64,000 nt of DNA from Loripinus fragilis (Eukaryota > Mollusca > Bivalvia > Lucinida > Lucinidae), in contig OZ026514.1 of NCBI GenBank assembly GCA_964019695.1, forward strand, positions 8,308,751 through 8,372,750. The letters are read 5' to 3'. The notes beneath the pieces were generated by a model, which worked only from the letters and a program-made list of their open reading frames with translations, did not search any database and had not been told where the DNA came from. This document shows, piece after piece, positions 11,501 through 23,500 of the stretch (positions are counted from its first letter, which is position 1; each line of letters starts with the position of its first letter). The translations under genes and the position numbers were made by a program.

Positions 11501-14500
11501 AAAGGCAAAACATTATGTTCCTCAATAATAAATTGATTTGTTAATATGAAATTGCATTGTTTCCATGGCAACCCATTATGCGATTTTAAAATACTGGGAG
11601 TGTACATACAAAAAATATTCATATCTCAACAGCAACACATCCTAGAACAGTAAATCTGGTATCAAATTAATCTGCAGATCTAGCACTTTTATGTGATGTT
11701 TGGATATGCAAATTATTAATTTTGAATATTCATAAATGTTCATGAAAACATAAGAAATGAATAAAAAAAAAGTGCAGAAAAATCAAGGGGCAATACTTAC
11801 AAAATTACTAGTATTTCACTTGATCATTGCCCTAGAGTACCAAACATGATATCACAGTAATGCTAAAACATAGTTAATGTACCTTACAGGCAGATAGGAA
11901 AAGAATCTAATTTGTATAATCATTAATTTTGAATGAAAACATTAGATAAGAATGAAAAATTGTGGGAAAATTAAGAATGGCATACTTACAATTTTGCTCA
12001 TATCTCACTTAATAAATGCCCTAGAGTACACAACATGACCAAAGTAATGCTAAGACATAGCACTCATATCTTATGGACACATATGAAAACAAATTTATAT
12101 GAATACTAATTAATCTTTACAAAATCATTATGAATTAGTGAAAAATTGCGGAAAAATCAAGCCCATATACTTACAAAGTTATTCATATCTAAGTTTATGC
12201 TATGACATAGCGCCTTTACCTTATGGGCAGATATGGAAAGAATCTAATTTGTATATCCATGAATTTTAATGAAAACATTTGAAAAGAATGAAAAAATCAA
12301 AGAAAAATCATGGGGGCATACTTACAAAAGTGCTCATATCTCAGTTGGTATTAGTCTTAGGCTTCTAAACTTGGTATAAAATAAAAGCCAAGGTAATAGT
12401 TTTTATATGAGACCAATTGTGCTACTCTAAAGCAATCAACAGAAAAGAAATTAGCAATTTTGTATGTACGTGCCTTTCAGTTTGCCATAATTTTTCATTC
12501 TTTTCTAAAGTTTTCATTATAATATATGAATATTCAAATTAGATTTCTTTAGTAACAACCCATAAGGTGAGAGTACTATGTCTTAGCATTACTTTGATAT
12601 TAAATTTTGAACTCTAGGGCAATTATCAAGTGAGATATGAGTAATTTTGTGTGTGTTACCCCTTGATTTTACGCGATTTTTTCATTTATTTCTAATGTTT
12701 TCATTAAAATTAAGGAATAATCAAATTAGATTTCTTTTGTAACCTCCCATAAGGTAAGAGTACTTAATCTTAGCATTAATTTGATATCAAGTTTGGTACT
12801 AAAGAGCAATAATTAAGTAGGATATTTTGTAAGTATTACTCCTTGGTTTTTCAGCGTTTTTTTATATATTTCTAATGTTTTCATTAGATGTTATGAATAT
12901 TCAAATTAGATTTCTTTTGTAACTACCCATAAGGTATTAGTACTATGTCTTAGCATTACTTTGATATCAAGTTTGGTACTCTAGGGCAATTATCAAGTGA
13001 GATATGATTAATTTTGTAAGTACTACCCCTTGTTTTTTCTGCGATTTTTCATTTATTTCTAATGTTTTCATTAACATTCTTGAATATTCAAATGAGATAA
13101 TTTGCATATCTGACAATCCTGTAAACGTGCTTTGTCTGCAAAATAACTTGATACTAGATTTAGTGTTCTAGGATGAGATGCTGCTGAGATATGAATATTT
13201 TCGAAGCTACACTCCCAGTCTTTAAAATCACATAATGGGTTGCCATGGAAACCATGCCATTTCAAATAACCAAATGGGTGTATTATTGAAGAATACAGAG
13301 TTTTTACTTTAAGTTGCCTCATTGAACCATTTGAAATCAATAAGCTATGGTCCCAGGAATTCAATGTAGGTCTACCGGGCCGCGTAGCGCAGTCGGTAAC
13401 GTGTCTGGCAACAGATGCGAGCTGACTGCAGATCCAGGGGTTGCGAGTTCGATCCCGGCCCGGTCCCATACTTTCGTGGAGATTGATCATGAAATAATTT
13501 CTACGGTCATTCTCCTCCCTTCCGCTGAATCATTCAAGAAGGGTTGTTGTCAGTTACAAGCGAAAGTATGTGCACAAGGTACTGGTTAACTGCTTGTTCA
13601 AGCTTGCCCAGGAAAAAGTGTGGTTAGGTGAACTGACAGTCCCGCAATGACCATAGCTGTTGACTTGGGACGTAAAGCAACAAAACAACAAACAACAATG
13701 TAGGTCTAATTACCCCTTGGGGTTCTAGTTTATGCAATGGCTTTGTCCTCATTTTTAAAGTTTTCATTAATTTTCATGAATATGCAAATTAGATAATTTC
13801 CATATAAGACCATAAGATGACAGTATTTGTCGAATTGTATCACTGATGATATTAAAACATGCAACAATGGTGGTTTGATGATGGTTTGGGGCTGAAATCA
13901 GTTAACTATTGTGTTTTTTTTATGATTTTCCCCTTATTTTGAAGGTTTTCATGAATATTCATGAATATGCAAATTAGTTCATTAGCATCTCAGGTCATGT
14001 GATGAAAGGCATATGTCTAACCTTTAATTGGGTACGAAGATTAGTAGTCTATTATAAGTATCAGCTAAGATTTGATTGAAATTGTATGTACAGCCCTAGC
14101 TGTAAGAATTATACAACAGGGTTGCCATGGTAACCATGCATTTTTACATAGCCCAAATGAGTTTATGTTTAGGAACATTTTTTCTCATTCAGGGGGGCCA
14201 GGAAACAATTTGTCACCAATGAAAAGTTGTCATGTGGGTGCAAGGTATGTCAAATTAGATTCTGTGGTATAGGGTACCCCATTTCAGTGCTAATTTGAGA
14301 AATTGCCTACCCGGGGGGTATTCCGTCGCCCATAGCACTTTTGTGTACCAGCCAATTTTTTTAAGAGTTTGATTTTTGAATTCAGCATACTTTTCTACAT
14401 AAGAACACACCTTCAAACTTTTTGGCCTCAACCACTTGATTAAAAGTATTGCTGGCTCTCAGACTATAGGGATCACGCATGTTTTTTCATACATTGAACA

Positions 14501-17500
14501 TTTGCCAGTTCTCGAGGAAGCTGTTTGAGCATGAGGCTCAATAATTTCAAGAATATGTCATTGGCAACTCACACCTAACATTCATAATGCATGATTGCAT
14601 GGGTCAGAAGTAGCTTCAAGGGGTGTTGCCGGTCCAGATGCGAGTCCAATTTATTCAGAAGTTTTGAGTGGAAGAATCTCCTCCTGTATATTCAAGTTTT
14701 TTAAGACAATTTCGGATATGCACTAAAATCCACAATTTATGATGTTCTAGCTAGTTATTGTGAATTTTCAGAATGAATTCTAAAGTTAAATTTGCATGTT
14801 CCTCCCAGTTGAAATAAGGCAATTTATTCATAGTACAGTAGTATGCATGTTTCTTTTGTATTTAAGCACATTTGATTTGTTAAATTCCTTAAACCACTTA
14901 CAAACTTTACTGCAGTGATACAAAATATTATTCAGAAAAAGATTGTCATGTGCAGTTGTCAGGTGCAGTTTTAATGTGGTATAGTGACTTTTTAGCATGT
15001 TTTCGGTGAGTTTTTTTGTGTTTTTTTTTATATATTCCAATTTTTGTTGAAACTGTTATCTTAGCATGGGTGACTTACTTAGGAGGCAGTCAAGTTTTTT
15101 TTATCCATTCAACCATCAGTCATTTATCGGTCATTGTGCACCAAAGTGTTTTATCAAAAGCTATGTTGAAGTACTGTAAGTATATTTGGGCAAGCTCATG
15201 GTATTTTGGTGTTTATTGCATGTACAAAAGCATCCTTTAAACACTTATGCTGAACTACCCAATGAGGCTTGAGATTAAATTTAATTAACTGAGTCTTCAT
15301 CTTCACCCATACTTTGTGTATGCAAACAGTGGAGCTTTTGGCAGGCCTGCAAATATGGGCAGGCTCTCCACAGTCTTCATTGATTTCAAAATTTCGATAA
15401 GTACCAAAAACTCATGTAGCCTGATTTATATTATCTTTCTGCCTGTAAAAGTTGACATTTCTAAAAACATTTTTGGAGCTTTCTTTAAACTATGATTTTT
15501 TATCATTAACTACTAGTATGTGCTTGATGCATTTAAATAGTAAAATAGTAAAATAGTGCAAGTACACATACAATCAAATCTCTTAAATTTGAAGTCATCA
15601 GGACTAGAGGTTTTATTTCGAATCATCAGTAGTTCAAATTAGGAGATAGACATAAACATATATTATCCCCAAAAATGATTATTATCAATTTTTCTCTATC
15701 AAACCTATGTTTTGGGTGAGTAAAAGAAACGTCTTAATGAGACGTTCCTTTTTACGCACCCAAAACATATGTTATTATAGACTGTTATTAAAATAAATCA
15801 TGAATAGGTGCTATTCTCTCAATCCAGTTGGATCCCAAATCTATTTCGAATTAGCAAGTATTTCGAAAAATCAAATTTTGAATTTTCAATGTTTTACTGT
15901 ATTTAGTTTGATTATTGATGGCATGATTATCTTTTTGGGGAAACCCATGTAGGGATTTCCCAAACATAATGTATCAACATATTTTGTTTGAAAATCATCT
16001 TATCAAGTACCATGGACTTATGTTTGTTTTATAGGCAATGGCAAATCTTGTAATACAAGATTCAAACTCCTCTCTAAAGAATGTCCCGGCTTTACAACCA
16101 AAAGTCATTCCAGCCCAACAACCTAAGGTTATGCCCCAAGAAAAACCAATAGTCAAAGATAATAAGGTGGTAAGTGAAACTCCCCTGTGTTTTATCCCTT
16201 TATGCAATCCCTTGCATGGTGATAAGTTTAGCTCCCTATAGTTTTACCTTTGTGCAAACCCTTACCCCTTGTTATGACCACATTTCACTATCGGAGTGAA
16301 TTGATTGTGAAAAATGTAGCTGGAAACATATATAGACTTTAATCACAAATGCAGTTGGCAACTAGTTTTGCAGTGTTTTCATGTACCCGAAAAATTATTG
16401 ACATACATGTAATATCCTAAGTAAACGTGAAAAGTTAAGTTGTAGAAATCCACATGTAAAATTAAAAGCAATCCTTTAATGAATCTTTAGATTTCACAAC
16501 TGTTCAAGACTCATGAGATAACTAAGCTCATTTGCACATGCTTCAAACAGCCACTTTATTAAGTAGCTGTGATTGATGATGAACATTTGCTTCATTGGCT
16601 GTTGGTGCTCAGGTTGGCAGTTCAGCTGTTCTGTTTTACACTCCAACAAAACTATTAATATATGATTAAACATTAAATACAAAATCATTTTGTATCCTGA
16701 AGTATAAATAATTTATTTCTACATTAGATATTTATAATAAAAAAATAAACACAAGATGAATTTCATTTTTCAGAATTTCATGAAGGCTGTGTTAAAAGTT
16801 AATGTGACACTTTGTGGACGTCACTTACTATGAACTGAGCACATGGCTTTCTTTACAGTACTTCTAGAATTTTCAAAACATGAAAATTATTTCTTAAATG
16901 TATTCTGTTGCTATATGGATTACAAGAACACTTTTATGGCAGTCGCAAACTTTTTGTACAAATGCATGTATGATAGGGATTATAAATGCAAAGAGCCGAC
17001 AGTATGTAAGAAAAACACAACCTACCTTCACAGTAACTGAAAATCTGTGTACAATTTCCAGCTCCATTATCTAACATTCAATTTACTCCAGCTTTACCTT
17101 TGTTATGATTCCCACCTTAAGGCTACAGCTAGGCTTGAATAAAGACAGTCACATTATCTGGTTTCATCTAATGTTAGCAGCAGCCACACAATTATTGTTT
17201 AGGAATGTCACCAACAAAACCTGCAGCTATGTATATACAGTAAAACCTGTCTTACGTGGCCACTCAAAAAGAAGACAAATAATGGTTTTCAAGACTGATT
17301 ATTGCTTAATGCAGGTCAAAAGTATTGCATTCTGCAATACTTTCGACCTTCATTAAGCTACCATTTGTCATTAAGATTTTTGTTTTGTCTATTTTTGAGT
17401 GGCTGCTTAAGACAGGGTTTACTGTAGTGATTTGCAAATATCACCAATACAGTTAAGTGTAGCTTAAGTGATTTGTTAAGACAAAATGCAAACAGTCTCA

Positions 17501-20500
17501 ATTAAAACACTAAAATCAATGATCAATGATAATGAAAGAGCTTATCTGTAGCTGTTCTGTTCACCTCCTATAACAGGGTTCTTGCTTTAGTTCTACCTGG
17601 CTGAGGTTTTCTGAGTTCTTCTTGACCTTTTTTTCTTCTTCATTATTTTAAAACAGAATAGATCCAAATCATCTGGCTTAAAAGGGGCTTATCACTATAA
17701 GTCTAGATAAGCAAGGTTTTGGTGTAAACTTTGGGATTACAGTGCAGTTCTGTATGTTTGGGATCCATATGAATGGACCGTATTATATTTGAACCATGTT
17801 ATAAAGGGACAATTTTACAAAGGAATTATAGGATTATAGGAAAATGACCATTTTCATGGTCATTTTCCTATAACTCCTTTGCAAAATTTGATGGTTAAAA
17901 ATGTTGGGGGCCACAACATGACTAATATATCCAAATCATTGTTAAAATGAGATTTGTTATAAAGGGACTGTACTGTATTTTTTTATCCATCAGTTTAAAC
18001 ATGTGTTATGGGTGCTCAAAAGAATCGTCTCGTTGAGAACTCACACCTGTTTAGTCAAGAAGTTAGAAAATTAACTTTCGATTACGCTTTCTTATCTGGA
18101 AACCTGGATCAGAATATTTGTTGTTTTCCCCTCGGCCTGTAATAATGGCAAAAATATGAAATTATACACTGCGAAATGTGCATAGAACTGTCTTTTGGCC
18201 TTTATTAAATGTGACTTAGGAAAAAGCTAAAAAGTTAAAAAGCTAAATGGTTTCTTATTTAGCATGGATAATCTACCTAAGCTACCTAAGCTACTGAACA
18301 GCTTATTTCCATTAGATCCCATGTAATATGCCTTAACCAGGCTCCAGATAAGAGTGTATATTTAAAAATTATTTTTCTTATTTTTCAACCAAAACATATG
18401 TTGTGGGTACTCAAAAGAATCGTCTCAATGAGACGGTTCTTTTGAGCACCAAAACACATGTTTAAGCTGATTGGTAAGAAAATAGCTACAATATTACACT
18501 CCAAAGATTTGCTTTTCTGGATCTATGTCTACCTGCTAATATAATCACAATGCATAGAACCCTGTTCTAGGAAATGCATGCATGTTGTCAAACTGTTGAT
18601 GAGTAAGTATTGTTTTGTTAATTTTGTATATTTCTAGGCAGTGTCTAATCTTGTCACTCACGACTCAATCATGTCTATTAAAGATATGCCACCACTTGTA
18701 CCTAAAGCAATACCACCACAGAAAACTAAACTTGTTCATAAACAAAAACCAATGCTCAAAGAAAACGATGTGGTAAGTACGGCCAGGCCCAGAGGTTTTA
18801 ATAGTTTTTTTATGCTCAGTTCAACTGAGCACGAAAGTTCAACTGCTCATAAAAACTAAAATACCGAAAAATAAAGAAGTTTTTTGCTTTTAGTCTCTCA
18901 GATGTTGTATTTAACGTTCTAATAAATGTTTAAATTCCAACAATTGTTGGCATTTTAACATTTATGAGCAAGATAAATTTTGTGCTCAGCTGAGCATGAA
19001 AAAGGGGCCAGGGCCAAAGGCTATGAATATCTTTCATGCACAGCTCACATGAAATGTGTCATCTTTATACATAGGTCAGGTTAAACAAAAATTATGGGCG
19101 TAAAATTGTTAATATGTTCTTAACCATCAATTTAAACATATATTGTGGGTGCTCAAAAGAACCATCTCATTGAGATTGTTCCTTTGAGTACCCACACAGG
19201 GCTCGAAAATAGTACTCGTCCGCTCGTATTTACGAGTGTCTCAGGCTGCAGTGCAAGTGAATATTTTGATATTTCTACTGAAAATTAAATTTTCCCCATG
19301 TATGCCAATAAATTTTGTGATGCAGGGCAAGTGCCTATTTTCAGAAATTTCGAGGCCTGCCACAACATATGTTTTGGTTGAAAAATAAGATTATTTTTTA
19401 TTACGCACATTTATCTAGATGCATGATTATAAATAACGAATTTACAAAAACCGAGGCAATTTTCTGGCTAAGAAACCAGATAATGTCATTTGCTCTGGTC
19501 ATAAGTTTTGAAATGTCAACAACTGTGACATATTTATGGCATATGAATGATTGGAACAAATGCCATGCAGAAGAGCGCTGTGGCTCAGTGGTAGAGTTCT
19601 TGACTGGAGATTGAGGGATTGAGGGTTTGAGCCTCACCGGAGCCACTGCATTGTGTCTTTGAGCAAGACACTTTATCCTCTGCTTAATACTGGTTAAACC
19701 CAGTAAGGCCTGTTCCAACATGACGGAAAAACTGTTGACTGGGACGTAAAGAATCAAAAAAAAAAAAAAAATGACATGCTAATGTGAGTTGAGCATTATA
19801 AACGTTTTATAAACTTGGGAGAGGTTTGTTATGGCTAGGATTTTTCTTTATACTAATTTTTTTTTATCTCCTATAGGCTACCTTTCTCTCAGCCTCGGGG
19901 AGGGATTAAGAATGAGTAGCATCCAATGATTGACTGAACAACCACCGTTTATTTACACTCCATCCAATTAATCTAATCTACTCTGAATATTATGTTTTCA
20001 GTAAAACTTAACAGAATCAGACATATGGTTGCAAGCAATATTTGTTTGTTTGAGGTTTTACACCCCTGTCAACAGCTATGGTCATGTTGAGATGGTCAGT
20101 TCACATAACCACACTTTTTCCTGGACAAGCTTGACTAAGCAGTTAACCAGTACATTGTGCACATACTTTCACTTGTAACAGGCAACAACCCTTCTTGAAT
20201 CAGCGGAAGGAGGATAACGGCCATAGAAATTATTTCATGTTGCAATCCTGTAGAAAATGTTTTTATGCCCCCGAACTTTGAAAAGGGGGCTATATTGCTT
20301 TTGGCTTGCCTCTCCATCCTTCCAGCCATCAGACATACGTTGTTGGCTGGTTGTTCTATAATCAATAAGAGCTACTGCCTAACTTTTAATTATTTGCCCC
20401 TTGGGAAATTTTTCATGCTTTTTTGTTGTCTGCTGATTTTTTCCCAAAATCAACTTTTTCGAAAAATTCTTTCAGGAGTACCAAAAGAGTGTCAGTTTGG

Positions 20501-23500
20501 ATCCAGATCAGGCCCTACATTTTGTTGGGCCTGATCTGGGTCCAAACTGTTTGCGAAGGTTATGAGCAGACAACACTAGTCGGTAAAGGGATATTTTTGC
20601 ATAGGAATTTGTTACGCGAAGCTGTTTGAAGTTGCTAAAACCCATGTTCAAATCATGAGATTCTCGTGCTGTTTGAACATGACTTATACTTGACAAAGCC
20701 TATCTGGGCCCTGATTTGTTTGCATGACGTGACATGGGAAAGAGTTGCAGCCTTGACTGATCATTTCGCTGATGCTTTTGTTCGCGAAAACGTTGCATGC
20801 TTCTATGATGTTGTGGCGACGTTATGACCTTCGAAAGTATGAAGCTGACGCCATTTTGTTTAGTCTAAATTAGAGAAATCCTGTGTAAGAAAATGGATAT
20901 TTTAATGTTTAAGCGACGTTTTCAGTGCCGTTTAGGTTGAAATCAGGTAAAATATGCAAGAATAACGATCACACATGTTTGTTCCATTGCATTAACACTT
21001 TCTGGGTCCCTCAGACGATGTTTGAACACTCGGCCTAACGGCCTCAAGTTCAAACAGCTTCCTCGGGACCCGGCAAATGTTAATGCATGAAAAAACATGT
21101 GTGATCCCTATAATAAATGATGAATGGATTACCTAATTAACTTTACAAGGAATTCAAAAAATATTTACATGAGTTGATGCCTTTATTTTTTTTAAAAAGG
21201 GCCACTTTTATGGCCAAACATATGGGTCAGGGCAATAAACAACAAGCACGATTTCTAGTAAAAAATGTGAGGAAAAAAATAGAAACTTTTTAGTTGTTCT
21301 ACCAATAACTGAGCTGCACTGAGACCTTCATGAAATTTCTTATTGGAATCAGACTAAAATCCATAGCCTACAAGTGTTATTGAATTGCAAAATCTTATTT
21401 GGCAATCAGGAAAAAAGAATCCATCATGTTTATCATTGTATAAAAAGTTTCAATCCAAAGGATGACTGGGAGATCAAAACCAAGGTGAACCTCTGTTCAA
21501 AGCTGTATGCCATCCTTTGGACTGGAATTAACTGATTTTCTGATCTGTCAGCCATTTTTATCTGACCTTGATACATATTTTGGATTCATATATTATGTAG
21601 GCTAGATAACATGTAAAAACATTCAAACTTAGTCTTAAGCAGCTCTTGAGAGATGGACATAGATTACTAGCATTAAATAGTCACAAAATTGAAGTTATTT
21701 TGTATTCTTGTATAAATATCTATTTGAATAACTGTTTGAAGGAAATATCAAATGAGACCAAATCCGTGTTCAAATCATGTTTACATGCTGTTTGAAAATA
21801 GCTTTAAACTTGGAAATAAAAGGCCACTGGTTTACTTGTGTAACCGAGCGGGATAGACGTCTCTACCAAGTTGAGCAATGAGTCTCCATTCCAAGTACTA
21901 ACTGTGAACTCCATTGCTGAACTTCATAGAAAAGCCAGACCACTAATGCCCATCACTGTAAAAGCTAGCTCATACAGCAAGGCTTGTCACAAAAGAAAAG
22001 TGTCTATTAGCCCATATAAGCCTAGCGTCCTTTTTGTGGGACATAGGCAAACAGTGCAGACCCAGACTGATCAGTCTCCACTGTTTGCTTATAGAATGTT
22101 CTATAAAAAATTGATTAAAAATGAAAAATGCCACTCAACAACCCTTTAAATGAAAATGGACTGGTCCAATTGACTGGAGTGGGAAATTCCATTCAGCTTA
22201 AATGGGTTAAACTAAATCTGTTATAATAACTTATTAAATGCACATTTCCAGTTAGAAAATGAGCATATTTCATTCAACAAAAATAAAATAGTAAACATTT
22301 GTTATCATTTATATGATCATTGATTAGAAATAGATGGCAAAAGATGAGACATTTTGTCCTATTTTGTATTGAACCTGATAGGTTTTAACAAAATAGGACT
22401 AAATGTCATTTCTTTTCAGTTTTAACACCTCTCTGTTTTTTGGTACTTGTAATATTCTAATGAATGAATTGATATTAACAATATCAAATATCGATTTGAT
22501 TATTTAAGTCCAATGAAACAAAGGTCATTTTAAGGGACACAGTGCCTTTAATTTTTGGCTAAATAGAATGAACTTTTAAGGCAGACCTGTTGTGATAAAA
22601 CCGCAAGTACATTTTAAGTGCAGAGTACACTTATCAAGCTGAATATGGTATTCTTACTTTTTTTTTTTTAAAAACACTATTATGTATGGGAGACGTTAAA
22701 AAAATTTGAACACTAGTTGCCTGCCCAAAAAGCCTAAACAATAGTGCAAAAAGAAGCAGTCTGATCAGTGTCTTTCCTGGCAAGCATTTTGTTAAATAGC
22801 AGTCCTGGTAGCCCACATTTTATTTGAGGACAGATTGAGAAAAGTGTCTTTAACTACGCAAAATACATTGGCTTTCATAATAAAATGTATAATTATGTAA
22901 TTATGATTCTTCAGTCTGTAGTTATTACGCCGGACCCTAGCCTTACCTCAGTGGGAGCAGGATTACAACCGAAATCCAAACTACCAGATATCAGCAGTAG
23001 CCAGGCGGCAGCCAACTGGTTAAAGTCTGCCCAGACAGAGACTACAGGTGGCGGGGCACCATCTAGTGCTGTACAGAAAGCTGCTGTAAGTATAGTTTCA
23101 TGCGCAGATTCAGAAAGTTTTGCCAGAGGGGGTCCAACTCTGACATTTTTTTCTTCAGATAATGAGGGAGAGAGGATCAAAATACCACTAAAAGTGGGCC
23201 AACATCGCCCGGCCAGCAAAATGCCATTTAAATGGTGTTTAGCTGGCGGGCTGATGATGGACCAACATTGAATGCTGGCTTGGTTTTTCAGAGGTACTGG
23301 ACCAGTATTGCTAAGAAACCCTATATTTTTGTGATTTTTCAGGGGGGGGGGGTTCCGGACCCCGTGTCCCCCCCTCTGGATCCGCCCATGAGTTACTAGG
23401 ATAAATGTAAAAATTGTAGTGCAGTCCGCTAAGAGTTGGGCCGCATGCTGAGAAAACCTGGCCCCAAGGTTATAAATCTTTTTCATGCTCAACTCAACTG

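Noticed and set aside
13378..13470. Possible tRNA genes (also at 8097, 19574, 31267, 33373, 38683, 44140, 51493, 57720).
   Set aside because: Boxes A and B are present, but the tRNA-like part continues into a SINE body with an A-rich or repeat tail and target duplications. They are SINE heads, not tRNA genes.
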